Source: Dama dama
Taxonomy: Eukaryota > Chordata > Mammalia > Artiodactyla > Cervidae
Length of the DNA: 64,000 nucleotides
Assembly: GCF_033118175.1 (NCBI RefSeq)
Contig: NC_083711.1
Span: forward strand, 49,548,001-49,612,000
Direction: 5' to 3'
Under the pieces are notes generated by a model that saw only the letters and a program-made list of their open reading frames with translations, searched no databases and was not told where the DNA came from. How positions within the stretch are numbered: position 1 is the stretch's first letter; every line of letters begins with the position of its first letter. Made by a program: the position numbers and the translations under genes. This document shows, piece after piece, positions 1 to 11,100 of the stretch.

Positions 1-410
1 TTTTCGTTCCCCTGGCTTCTTGTCTTCTGTGTTTGAGTCTTGAACTTGAGGTAACCACTTGAGGGGATGCCGGCGATAAATGGGCCATGGAGGAAGTATC
101 AGTGAACACGAAAAAGCAAATCCAGCCATAACTATATAGACAGTCCACCCGAACTGTTCAGCCAGATACCTGTAGATAAATCCAACTATTGCAGAAAAAA
201 GAATAATTCCCTGAAACATCTGTTCAGCTAGCTTCTGGCCCTTGTAATCCATTTGCGTGGGCAGTGAGCTCAGATGCTCCAACATGTCTGGTTCTGAAGG
301 CGGGCAGCAGAGCAAGAGCAGCCAGGACTCAGGGATGCTAGGGTCCGGGGTCAGCTTCTGCTGACGGGTCCAGTTCCGTGGGCCTGACGAGTGGAGGGCT
401 CCAGATATTT
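1..410 (-). pseudogene. SPCS1: SPCS1 processed retrocopy, open frame, cut by window edge
   Basis: Read on the minus strand, an ATG at 285-283 opens a frame that runs 95 codons to the window edge with no stop. It begins MLEHLSSLPTQMDYKGQKLA and contains FGWTVYIVMAGFAFS and PPWPIYRRHPLKWLP, which I recognise as signal peptidase complex subunit 1, a small two-helix ER membrane protein. Coding sequence is continuous where the parent gene has introns, so this is a retrocopy. About 120 bp of 5' leader is also present (to about 410). The family's usual length is about 102 residues; about eight codons and any poly(A) tail lie outside the window. There is one extra Gln after KWLP relative to the human form I remember. 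It lies antisense in an NXPE3 intron. No promoter is evident, so it is called a pseudogene although no disabling lesion is visible. Confidence 0.88.
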
Positions 411-650
411 CTTAGACTCTGCCTGAATTTGATTTTGTTTCATGTTTTCTTATGAGTGGGATGAGGTTATGCATTTTTGGAAAGAATAGGACAGGCATGA
501 TGTTGTATCCTTCTGCGGAGGTACATGATGTCCATATTGCTAACGATACCTTGATCACCTGGTCTAAGTGGTGTCTACCAGGTTTTCCACTGTAAACTAA
601 TTATTTTCATCTTTGTATTTACATGGTATTCTGGGGAGATACTTTGAGGC
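411..650. other. NXPE3 intronic sequence, nothing recognised
   Basis: Lies between the SPCS1 retrocopy and an old LTR. I see no exon, RNA gene or clear repeat. Confidence 0.4.
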
Positions 651-1458
651 TGTGGGAGGCTAAATAATGGCCCCTAAAGACATTGTTGTTCAGTTGCTCA
701 GTCATGTCTGACTCTTGGCGACCACGTGTCCATCGAATCAGTGTTGCCATCCAACCCTCTCATCTCCTCGGTCGTCCCCTTCTCCTCTGCCCTCAGTCTT
801 TCCCAGCATCAGGATCTTTTCCAATGAGTCGACTCTTCCCATCAGGTGGCCAGATTACTGGAGCTTCAGCTTCAGCATCAGTCCTTCCAATGAATATTCA
901 GGGTTGGTTTCCTTTAGGATGGACTGGTTTGATCTCCTTGCAGCCCAAGGGACTCTCAAAATGTCCAGATCTTAGTCCCTCAAATTTGTGGGTGTTATGT
1001 GTTATATGGCTAAAGAATGTGTTATATGGCTAAAGAAACTTTGCCAGTGTGATTAAGTGGAGGTTTTTGGGCTGGGGAGAGAGTATCTGGATTATCTGAG
1101 TGGGCCCTAAACGCAGTTGAAAGTGTCATTTTAAGAGGGAGGCAGAGGGAGGCTTCCTACAGAAGACAGAAGGCCATGTGAAGATGGAAGCAGAGAGAGA
1201 TTTGAGGATGTCATGACCTTGGCTTTAGTAATGGAGAAGGGGACCATGAGCCACAGAATGCAGCTCTAGAAAAGGCAAGGAAATGGATTCTTCCCTAGAG
1301 CCTCCAGAGAGAGTGTGGCTCTGCCCACAGCTTAGTTCTGGCCCGGTGGTACTGAATTTGGAGTTCTGGCCGTCAGTTCTGTAAGACAATACATTTGTGC
1401 TGTTCTCAGCCAAATTTGTGGTAATTTGTTACAGCAACCACAGGAAATTAACAATACA
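651..1458 (+). mobile_element. Ancient LTR (ERVL/MaLR-like), split by a BovB insertion
   Basis: Starts TGTGGGAGGCTAAATAATGG and ends near AACAATACA. It shows landmark blocks of an old mammalian LTR family: a GATTATCTGAGTGGGCCC block, AAGGCAAGGAAATGGATTC, CTAGAGCCTCCAGA and a 3' GTGGTAATTTGTTACAGCA block. The middle is interrupted by a BovB fragment at 684-960. Subfamily is not certain without RepeatMasker. Confidence 0.7.
684..960 (-). mobile_element. BovB LINE fragment, antisense, internally deleted
   Basis: Reads as the reverse complement of the BovB 3' end: TTCAGTTGCTCAGTCATGTC, CAATGAGTCGACTCTTC and GGACTGGTTTGATCTCCTTG blocks. A piece is missing after the first 45 bp compared with full BovB ends elsewhere in this window. 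It is inserted into the LTR described for 651-1458. Confidence 0.85.
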
Positions 1459-2008
1459 GAAGCTCTGTAAAACATTCTGTGCTTGTTTAAACTTTCATCT
1501 CCTGACTTTAGCATTCATCACCCCATCGTCCCTGTAGCAGTTACTTCAGTTCTAATGATGACCTGTGCTCTCTCTCATTCTTAAGACCTTTATTAATTGG
1601 AATTTTTTTGTAAGGAAGAGTTGTCCCTTCTTTATCATTTATTAATTTCATCAATATAGGCTCATGAGTATTTCAACCATTTCTTTGAGTTATAATCCAA
1701 TTCAATTGTTGTTCAGATTGTTCCAGTTTTGGTAATCAGGAACTTTTTTAGCTTGACTCTGTGCCCTTTTGACAATGCTTTCATTCTTTTAATTAATTAT
1801 TTCTTTTTTTTTTTTTTTTGAGTGCTTCCTTACTCTCCGAAGGCACTGCAAGATATTTCAGGCCCATTTTGTATTTTCTTTGCCTAGGCCATGGAAGGGC
1901 TCATAGTCTTTCTACTTTTATTATGTCCACCTATGAATCCTATACTTTGAAGATTTTATTTTCCCTGTGACATGTTGATATTTATTTATTAATTATTACT
2001 ATTATTTC
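1459..2008. other. NXPE3 intronic sequence with a T-run
   Basis: AT-rich. A T homopolymer lies near 1802-1819. No gene or recognisable repeat seen. Confidence 0.4.
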
Positions 2009-2153
2009 GACTGTGCTACAAGGCTTGTGGGATCTTTTTTCCCCCTCTTTTGGTCTCGCTGCACTGCGTGCAGAATCTTAGTTCCTGCCCCAGAGTTCAA
2101 ACCCTGCTGACGGAGTGAAAGGACCCTAGCCACTGGGCTGCCAGGGAATTTCC
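2009..2153 (-). mobile_element. tRNA-derived CHR-like SINE, antisense
   Basis: Antisense signature of the cetartiodactyl tRNA-Glu SINEs: a GGCTTGTGGGATCTT block on the left, and GCCACTGGGCTGCCAGGGAA (antisense of the A-box head) on the right. Confidence 0.7.
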
Positions 2154-2689
2154 TTCTCTATGTGTGGAATTAACAGTCCCTTAGTTAATTGATTTTCCTC
2201 CTCAAGCAGTCCCGTGGATTACTCGGGATTGCCAGTGCCACGCCCCTGCACAGACCTGATTCCAGCACAGAAACATAACTTTCAGTCAGACTAGACTACC
2301 TTATTAAAGCCAAGCGTCTGATTTCTGACAGGCTTTCCCAGGGTCAGAATTGTTGCTGGATTTTTACAAGCACCAGCATTGTGGTCCTCAGACCACTAGC
2401 CTAATGTCTCGGACACTGTGATGGCTTCTAACCTCATCAACAACTTAACTAGAGCTCATGTGTTAGGGGGAGCGTAATGAAAGTTTAGTAAATAACTAGG
2501 TCTAATAACAATAGAATAAATATCAACATCTTTATAGCTTTCTACTGTTTTTCTCTATTGAAATTTGTCTTACAGGCAATAGGGCACACAGATATGAGGC
2601 ATATAGCACAGTGGAGTTTACATCTGTGCGTATCTTTGTAGGGTGACTCCCAGTGATCCGTGCCCTTCAATTGTATGACAAAGTTGACT
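2154..2689. other. NXPE3 intronic sequence, nothing recognised
   Basis: No exon-like segment or confident repeat. The last part may already belong to the LTR that follows. Confidence 0.35.
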
Positions 2690-3446
2690 TAAAAAAATGG
2701 GGGAGAGAGATTATCCTGGGTCGATCTGACCTAACCATATAGGTCCTTAACAGTGACCTGGTTCTTCTAGAAGAAAGAAATTGAAAGCGTGAGAAGGATT
2801 TCAGGTGGCAGAGATTCTTCATTGCTGGTTTTAAAGATGAAGGAGGCTACTGGGCAAGGAAGGCAGGCAGCTTCTAGGAGCTGAAGGTCATTCCCTGGTG
2901 GACAACCAGCAAGGAAAAGAGAAACTCAGTCTGACAACCGAAAGGAACTGAATTTAGCTAACAGTTTGAGTGAACTTGATAGCAGATTCTTCTCCAGAGC
3001 CTTCAGAAAGGAGTCCAGCCCTGCTGGCATCCTGATTTCCATCTGTGACATCCTGAGCAGAGAACCCCGCCATACGCACAGCCCAGACTCCTGACCTGCA
3101 GAGCTGTGGGAAGATAAAGGATCCTTGTTGTGAAATGTAATTATTAAACTTTTGTGCTGGGTCTTCGTTGGTGTGCACGGGCTTTCTCCAGTTGTGAGCA
3201 GGGGCTTCTCTTGTTGCAGTGCTCGGGCTTCTTGTTGCAGAGCCCTGGCTGTCGGCGTGCGTGCTTGGCAGTTGTGACACATCAGCTTAGTTGCTCCACG
3301 GCACGTGGACTCTTCCCGAGAGAACCTGTGTCCCCTGCACTTGCAGGGATCTCATCCACTGTACCGCCAGGGAAGGCTGCCCCTTCTTTTTAAGCCATTA
3401 AGTTTGTGTTGATTTCTTGCATACATAGCAATAGAAAATGAATTAA
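2690..3446 (+). mobile_element. Ancient LTR (ERVL/MaLR-like) with nested CHR SINE
   Basis: Blocks typical of an old mammalian LTR: GAGATTATCCTGGGT, GAAAGCGTGAGAAGGA, CAACCGAAAGGAACTGAATT and GCAGATTCTTCTCCAGAGCC. The 3' end continues after a SINE as TTTTAAGCCATTAAGTTTGTG and AATAGAAAATGAATTAAT. Same broad class as 651-1458 and 55535-56260. Confidence 0.65.
3150..3388 (-). mobile_element. CHR-type SINE, antisense, nested in LTR
   Basis: Begins CTGGGTCTTCGTTGGTG and runs through TTCTCTTGTTGCAG, TTAGTTGCTCC and GCACGTGGACTCTTCC to CCGCCAGGGAAGGCT, the antisense of the SINE head. The host LTR resumes on the right. Confidence 0.8.
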
Positions 3447-3588
3447 TCTACTACCCAGATCAAGATATAGAGTGTTTATAGAATGTCCAGCATATTTCTA
3501 GCACTCTAGTATAGCCCCTTACGGTGAAAAATGCATTTTCGCACATCGTAGTATTGAATTTTCACAACAACCCAGTAAACCAAGGTCC

Positions 3589-4367
3589 TCAGATATATAG
3601 ATGATACCACCCTTATGGCAGAAAGTGAACAGGAACCAAAGAGCCTCTTTAAAGTGAAAGAAGAGAGTGAAAAAGCTGGCTTAAACCTCAACATTCAAAA
3701 AACGAAGTTCATGGCATCCAGTCCCATCACTTCATGGCAAATAGATGGGGAAACAATGGGAACAGTGACAGACTTTATTTTCTTGGGCTCAAATTCACTG
3801 CCAATGGTGACTGTGGCCATGAAATTACAAGATGCTCTGCTTGCTCCTTGGAAGGAAAGCTATGGCAAACCTAGACAGCATATTAAAAAGCAGAGACACT
3901 ACTTTGCTGGCAAAGGTCTGTCTAGTCAAAGCTATGGTTTTTCCAGTAGTCATGTATGGATGTGAGAGTTGGACCATAAAGAAAGTTGAGTGATGAAGAA
4001 TTGATACTTTTTAACTGTGGTGTTGGAGAACTCTTGAGAGTCCCGTGGACTGCAAGAAGATCAAACCAGTCAATCCTAAAGGAAATCAGTCCTGAATATT
4101 CATTGGAAGGACTGATGCTGAAGCTGAAGCTCCAATACTTTGGTCACCTGATGCGAAGAACTGACTCATTGGAAAATACCCTGATGCTGGGAAAGATTGA
4201 AGGCAGGAAGAGAAGGGGATGACAGAGGGTGAGATGGTTGGATGGCATTACTAACTTGATAGATGTGAGTTTGAGCAAGCTCCGTGAGTTGGTGATGGAC
4301 AGGGAAACCTGACCTGCTACAGTCCATGGGGTCACAAAGAGTCGGACATGACTGAGCGACTAAACTG
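3589..4367 (+). mobile_element. BovB LINE 3' part with reverse-transcriptase remnant
   Basis: A 5'-truncated BovB (RTE clade) in sense orientation. Perfect 12-bp target-site duplications, AAACCAAGGTCC, sit at 3577-3588 and 4368-4379. It encodes the C-terminal part of the BovB reverse transcriptase: a first open stretch (3615-3965) with KAGLNLNIQKTKFMAS and SWQIDGETMGTVTDFIFLGS, then, after stops and frame changes, a second (3986-4222) with LRVPWTARRSNQSILKEI and LKLQYFGHLMRR. Stops and indels make it inactive. It ends with the usual GTCGGACATGACTGAGCGAC block. BovB is well known for horizontal transfer into ruminants. Confidence 0.95.
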
Positions 4368-4422
4368 AAACCAAGGTCCAGGTCCATTTAACTTAGGAAA
4401 TCAAAGGACTCGTATCCTACAC

Positions 4423-4516
4423 ATTGTTTAGTCTCAAAGTTGTGTCTGATTCTTTTGCAACCCCATGGACCCTATCCCGCCAGGCTCCTCTGTCCACGGG
4501 ATTTCCCAGGCAAGAC
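4423..4516 (-). mobile_element. Bov-A SINE monomer, antisense
   Basis: TTGTGTCTGATTCTTTTGCA, CCATGGACCC and CCAGGCTCCTCTGTCCACGG are the antisense Bov-A unit, which is derived from the BovB end. Confidence 0.8.
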
Positions 4517-6245
4517 ATAACACCCAGCAAACCTGCTATCGTTCGGGGAACGGAAGCCCACTCCTACCACCGTTTCAGTAACAAAATGTAGGTCTCTATA
4601 AATGGTGCCACCTCTGCCATCTCCCATCTCCTCAGCTCCCTAAGAAACCTTGGCAGGTCACTCTGACTTGCTTTGTTTACCTTGAAGAGATATTTGGACT
4701 AGCATTCTCTGAGGTCCCTTTCAACACCTGAATCTACAGGTATTTCTACCTCAGATGGCATTCTTAGCCTTCCTGTGTAAGATGCTTAGCTTTTAGGGAA
4801 AAGAAAGAAAAATCAAATTCTCAAGGTTTTGTAGGGAGAATTCAAGGTCCAGTAAAACCTTTAACCACCGGAATCAGTAAGGAGCTAAGCCCTCCTGAGT
4901 TCCCAGCCCCGGACAGGATGTGGCCAGACAGCTGGCCTCACCTCCCGGAGGCGGCTCTCCTAGAGTTCCTAGGCGGGAATCGATTGCCTCCATTTCTTCT
5001 TCGTCTTGTCCTTCTTTCCCCTCCTTAGTTCCAGTTCCCTGCCAGAAAAATAAAGGGACCTGTGTTTGTACCTACGCGTCCCCACCCTGACTTCACACAG
5101 CGTGCCTCTCATACCGCTCTTTTAAATGGTTTAGGGAAATGTATCTCTGCCCATATTTCTCATTTGGTCCCATTTGTGGCCCAAATAGCCCTTATTATGG
5201 CTAATGAATGATATGGAATGATGCTCTTTGGAGGAAAATTTAAGCTATGGGCTTTTAAAGAGAAGCCAAGACATTTTAGAGAAGTAGGGACCTTACTTGC
5301 AAATAATCAAAACCATCCCTTCTGATTTTGCATAAAAATCTTTATGTCTGCTGTTACAGCCACCTCCGTATAAATTGCCTTCACCATCAATGTTCAAGAT
5401 AAACATAAAGTTGAGCAATAACTTGCTTATGTTTTTTAATTATTTTTATTCCACTTTTACAGTACATTAAGTGTTATATTATGAATTTAAGGGGCTTTTA
5501 TATCTCAGATAGCTTACGTGAAAATTCTTTCTGAGCTCCAAGAAACGCTGACCTTTTACACAGTTCAGACTGCTTGAAATCTAGTTAGTCAGGAATGTTT
5601 TTGTCCCAGTTGACCATAAGAGGGCAATGTAGGTACACACATTTCTCTTTAAAATTACCTTTTGTTATCTAGTGCTGCATGTTTAAAGAATTAATGTGAG
5701 GTTCAGTAATTGATTTGCTTTGCTTGACTTAACTGTGATAGTAAATATAATTAACATTTGAATGGAAATGGTAATTTTTTCCGGTGTGATATACATGTTT
5801 CTTTGTAACACTTACTTGACACAGAATGGCTGAGTGTAACCTGGCGAAAATTGTGACTTTAAAATCACTTTTGATTCCCTTTCCAGTAGATATTTTCTTT
5901 GGGCCCCAGGTGTGTGCCCTGGCCTGTGTAACCTTGATGTGTTGATATAATGAGGAGCTTTGAGCAAGATGTGATGACATGGTAACCATCAACACGTAGC
6001 ATGTTGAGAAATGGCTTTTGAATAAGCCAAACAGATGTTTCTTTGATAATCACATTTGCCAAAAAAGCATTCACAATGCTGTTTGCTTTTCAGTTTAGAC
6101 CTTGAGCCTGCAAAAAATTTGCAGATGCCTAAGAAAAAGGATTAAATATGCACCCCCCCACCCCCCCCCGTCAATAGGGCATCTTCTTTGAAGGGAATAA
6201 AACCAAAATAACTTTAACTAATATAGATACTATCAAGAAGTCAAA
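4517..6245. other. NXPE3 intronic sequence without recognised genes
   Basis: Mostly single-copy-looking, AT-rich sequence. It holds a C-rich tract near 6150-6169. Open frames here (for example antisense 5729-5995) lack domains and splice context and are treated as chance. Confidence 0.4.
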
Positions 6246-6462
6246 GAAGGGGGGTGGCTCACCATGAAAGAGCCCACGTATGCAGGAGACGTGGGTTCAG
6301 CCCCTGTCCTGGGAGGATCCCACATGCCACGGGGCGGCTGAGCCTGTGTGCGCCAGAACTATGGAGCATATGCTCTAGGGTCCAGGAGCCAAGCTAGAGA
6401 AAAGCCCGTGCAGCGGCAAAGACCCAGCACTGCCATAAATAAGTAAATAAAATAACAAACGA
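6246..6462 (+). mobile_element. CHR-type SINE, sense
   Basis: Head GGTGGCTCACCATGAAAGAG, B-box-like GGGTTCAGCCCC, body CCACATGCCACGGGGCGGC, and an AAATAAGTAAATAAAATAA tail. Confidence 0.8.
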
Positions 6463-6814
6463 ACTGGAGCAAGCAGATAGGCATTGGAAAGAGGTCGAAT
6501 TTTTTTTTTTTTAATAAAAAAATCAAAGAAGCTGAAAATAGTCACGAGCAGGAGACTTACTTAAATTTCCATTTCTAAGTCATATGAGCACTTGGATTTT
6601 GAATTGTGGTTTAACAGGTCAGACTATAGAATTGCTGGATTATGATCAAGATTTGAACCTTGGGGTGTGTAAGAGAGTGATATAAAATGATTGGTGGTTT
6701 TTGGAAGATTATAAACTTGAATGATAAGTGTTAGAAATGAATAAATGGACACTTTCCGGGGAAAAAACCTAAAAGAAAATGGCCGGTATCCACAGACACC
6801 TTGTTTTGGGAGGT

Positions 6815-7035
6815 GATGTAGCACAGAGGTTAAGAGCGTGGGCGTGGGGGCTCACCGGCTTGGATTAGATCCTGACTTTGCTACTTGCTGGCTCTGGAAC
6901 TGAGGTCAAGTTACTTAACTGTTTTGAAAGGTAGGGCCTATCTTGAAGGGTTCTCATGAGCGTCCTATGAGATAATACATTTAATTGCTCAGAACAGTGT
7001 TTGGTGCAGAGTAAACTTGCAGGAAATATCAGGCA
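6815..7035 (+). repeat. MIR SINE
   Basis: AGCACAGAGGTTAAGAGCGT, a GACTTTGCTACTTGCTGGC core and GGTCAAGTTACTTAACTG are the MIR tRNA-related head and core, followed by a diverged GATAATACATTTAAT block. Confidence 0.75.
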
Positions 7036-7208
7036 TCCCTGTGGAAGCATGTAAAGTGCTCTGTTTCCACTGAAAAATTCCAGTGGCATTTTCTGAGGGA
7101 GGTGTTTGGTAAGAAGGGTGTTGGCTGTCACTGTGAAAGGTGTCCTGGTGCTTGTGTGATCGTGTGTAACTATGCTACAACCATGAGGACACACTGCTGA
7201 TGCAATTT

Positions 7209-7348
7209 CTTTTTTTTTTTTAATTTGGCCACACTGGATCTTAGTTGAGGCATGTGAGATCTAGATCTAGTTCCCTGACCAGGGATGGAACCCCAGCCCT
7301 CTGCATTGGGAGCACGGAGTCTTAGCCACTGGACCCCCAGAGAAGTCC
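7209..7348 (-). mobile_element. tRNA-derived SINE, antisense, with target-site duplication
   Basis: Poly(T), then TTTGGCCACACTGGATCTTA to TTAGCCACTGGACCCCCAGA. Perfect 12-bp direct repeats CTGATGCAATTT at 7197-7208 and 7349-7360 mark the insertion. Confidence 0.85.
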
Positions 7349-7360
7349 CTGATGCAATTT

Positions 7361-7968
7361 TATTTTATTTTTTCAATTTTAATATTATTCATCGTGCATA
7401 AGGACTTTTGAACCTTTTGTGTGGTGGAGAGTAATTCTTTGGACCTTGTGTCATTGGTTTGTTTTCTGTGTTCAGTGATGGTTTTCTGAGTTAATATTTG
7501 ATTGTGGGAGCCATTGATTGAAACTTCTGAATGAGCTGAGAAACAGTAAGGACTAATACTGCCATGCGTATGTAAAATATGAATTTAAGTTATTACTTGC
7601 CTCACAGGCATTTGAGTGAGCCATAACCCCAGGCAGTGCTTAGATCTACACATTTCCTTGGTTTTTGCCTGCTTTTATTTTGAGAAAAACATGCTTCATC
7701 AGAGGGAATGCTCAATGTCTCCTTTCCCCTTCTGCCCACAAACATCCTCACACCCATTTTAGATCTTCCTGTTTTTGTGCAAAGGAGAACTTTTTGTAGG
7801 AGAGGGAAAGTCTGGGATTTCTTTGAGATGTGACAGCTGGAAATGTCACCCATAACCAGCAGGCTAACAAACATAAGAGCATAATTGTGTTTTAACTTGA
7901 AATATTTTTTATGTATGATTTGTTGGAAGGGAATTTCAGAATATCTTCTTTTTTTTCTTTTTTTCCAG
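7361..7968 (+). other. NXPE3: NXPE3 intron 3' end, including branch/polypyrimidine tract
   Basis: Single-copy-looking intron. A pyrimidine-rich run (about 7946-7966) ends in the acceptor AG at 7967-7968. Confidence 0.6.
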
Positions 7969-8175
7969 AAACCAACAGCCTAGGACTATCTCAAGGTTTA
8001 GGAACTTTTCCTTCTGGTTATTATTACAAAGATCAGTGGAGGCCCAGGAGGTTTAAGATGCGCCAGTTTAATGACCCTGACAACATTACCGAATGCTTGC
8101 AGAGAAAAGTGGTACATTTCTTTGGTGACTCGACAATCAGACAGTGGTTTGAATACCTCACTACATTTGTTCCAG
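7969..8175 (+). CDS. NXPE3: NXPE3 penultimate coding exon
   Basis: 207 nt, acceptor TTTTTCCAG before 7969 and donor GT at 8176. It enters and leaves in phase 1. It encodes GYYYKDQWRPRRFKM and the esterase block I FFGDSTIRQWFEYL. Downstream in-frame sequence after the donor is not conserved-looking. Confidence 0.93.
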
Positions 8176-11100
8176 GTTGGTACTTTGCTTTTCGTTTCGT
8201 AACTCCCACACATACAAGATCCAGCTCTGAAATAAGCAGACCCAGCCCGGTCCCTGCAGAAAGGCATCAGGTGAGGGAAAACTGCCTTCTCCGAAGGACT
8301 GAAGGCGGGTCCTAATGCTGGAGAGATGAGAGAGTTCCTGACCCGTGGCGGGGCTGGCGTGCATCCACGCAAGCCCTGGCTGCCTGTTGCAGTTCACACC
8401 GCTGACAAGCCGTGTGACCCCGGACAAGTCATCTGCTTCTCAGGGCGTCTTCCTCCAAGCGTGCGATGCGGCGCCGGACACTCACCTCTCAGGTGTCGTC
8501 CCTTCTGACCTTCTAGGCCGTGAGATAGGAGCGAACATTTCCAGTTGTTTCTCTCCTAGTTCTGTTTGGTCCTGCTCCAAGTTTATAATCGATTTAAGTG
8601 GAAGGAGGCGGACAAACTGTAGTCCGATTTACTGTACCCAGGCAACAGAGTGCCCCTGTGTCCCCACTGGGAGGTCCACGTGTGACCCTGGGATGAGCTG
8701 CCTCTCACCAGGGGAGTCTGGCCAGTCCAGCCTTCCTAGCTTCCTGGTCTCGCTGCTGGGCTCTGGGCAGCTCTTCAGACTTGGAATAAAACCCTGCTTG
8801 TTGGAGGGCCGTCCCTTCCTCTCAGGAGGCCTTTTCCTCTTCCCAGAAAGGGTGTGGATAGAGCGAGGAGGGGCGGATCCAGGGCAGCAGGACTGAAAAT
8901 CCTGCTCGGAGTTTACAGAGCTGACGAACAACTTTGTGGGAACTGTTTTTTTTTTTTTCCATTTTAAATTAATTTTTATTAGAATAGAGTTGATTTACAC
9001 TGTTTCTATTGTACAACAAAGTGAATCAGCTATAATGGACACACATCCTCTCCTTTTTTAGATTTTTTTCCCATTTAGGTCCCCGCAGAGCACTTCGAGT
9101 TCCGTGTGTTATACACTAGTTATCTATTTTATTATCTATTAAATTTACTATTTTATTATCTATTGTCACTAATTATCTGTTTTACACAGGTAGTGTATGT
9201 CAATATATATATATTTGTCAATCCCAGTTTCCCAGTTCATCCCACTCCCCCATCCCTCCTTAATATCTGTAAGTTTGTTCTCTGACATCTGTGTGTCTAT
9301 TTCTACTTTGCAAATAAGTTCATCTGTACCATTTTGTGAGAACTATTTTTGATGGCTGTTTGTGGACAGGACGTTTCACAAAACAAAATCCCGCAGTTGT
9401 GAGTGGTTGTGTGTGGTGTTTTTCATTTTTCTCTTCTGTTTATTACATCAACTTAGTTTCAAGTTTCCTTTGAAGGAAAGGAGGAAGTAGATATGATCCC
9501 CAAAAGTAGAAAATTAATTATGGTTTTGCTTTGCTTTAAAAAAAAAAATTGAAACAGACATAGCAGAGTTCTAGTTGATAAAGGACCAGTTAAGCAGAAG
9601 GGAAACCGTTTGTATGCCGTGATGCTAGGCACAGTTTGGTGCTAACCAGGCGGGGCCCCCCAGCAGCTGGTATTTAATGCTTGGTTCTTAAGTTCTGATG
9701 AGCTCAGTATTTCCTTTAATAGCAGTGATCACATTGACTGTCTTGATCATTTTCCATTGTAGCCTTTGCAGACAGATTTTTGCCTGATAAAGCCTTGTGT
9801 CAGGGCTTGATCTTAATCTGAAGAAAGAATGGTAAATTGAGCTTTTATGCAGTTTAATTGGGGCCAAATGCTACGTAGTAATGAGAATGAGAATTAGGTA
9901 TGAGAATCTAGAAGAAGAGCCTGGGTGGGACCTCATGGAAAAAAAAGTGAAACCTTAACTTTAACCCTTAAAAGTAAATAATAGGGGACAATTATTGTTT
10001 GATGTTACTTCTTCAGAATTGATTGTAAACTCCTTGAGGGCAAGGACTGTGATTTACCCATCTGAGCATTGCTGACTTTTTTTTTTTAAGCTAGGAAACT
10101 TATTTATTATTTTACTTTTTTTTTCTTTTTGGCCATGCCATGCAACATGTGGATGTCAGTTCCGCCACCAGGGATAGAACTCCTGTCTCCTTCGGTGGAA
10201 GAGTGGAGTCTTAACCACTGGACCACCAGGGAAGTCCTGCCTTGCTGGCTTATAACACATTAGTGCTGGTACAGAACAGATGCTTAGGCAATGTTAATTC
10301 AATTGGGTTGCCAATGGCTGCTTAATCTGGTCTGTGTAAGGCACTTGTAGTCTCTTTAGGGATATGAGACAGATTCTCTTTACTCATAGGGCCAATGTTC
10401 AGCTGTGAATTATACAGCTTTTTTTAGGGGTAATAAGGGAGGATCATCACTGATTCCTGGGATCATCAGAGGACCTGGACTTGGAAACCCAACCTAGATA
10501 AAGGGGAGGGAGTGAAGGGAATTCTCACTTGTGCTTCTGTCTTTGTTATGACACAGAGAGAAGTTTTCTAAGACATTAACAGAGTTTTCCATGCATAGGG
10601 TGAAATTGAAAGTCAGAAGAAGCAAGGTTGCTTCTTTTTTTTTTTGCTTATTATAAAAAGAGGTATTTGGTTACTGTTATGTGTTTGTTAAAAAGCCAAA
10701 AGTTATAGTTTTTGACCTGGAAGAAATATTTATCTGTTAGAACAATAATGTGTAAATGTCAAATTGATGTTTAGATATTCAACAGTCAGTCAATGCAAAC
10801 AGGAAGATTTCTTGGCCTAACAGTTAGAGGTAAACAGGTTATTTTGCTTCTGGGGCCTAGAATCTGTTGCTAATGATATTACTTGTAATTTCATGCTTAT
10901 GGAGAGACTTAATAAATACGTTAGAATAAAGGTTCATTGAAGCCAAGGCGGGGGCACCAAGGTGAAGTGAAATAAGTGTTTACATTTGTATTGCACCTTT
11001 TTGTTGTTTTACTTTTAAAAAAATTCTTTTTTAATTGAAGGATAATTGCTTTATAGAATTCTGTTGGTTTCTGCCAAACATCAACATGAATGAGCCATAG

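Noticed and set aside
683..1033. 116-codon frame resembling other frames in the window
   Set aside because: It is the antisense BovB fragment, not a gene.
8345..8896. 183-codon open frame in the last NXPE3 intron
   Set aside because: It follows the exon donor, is simply GC-rich, has no domain, and the neighbouring exons join cleanly without it.
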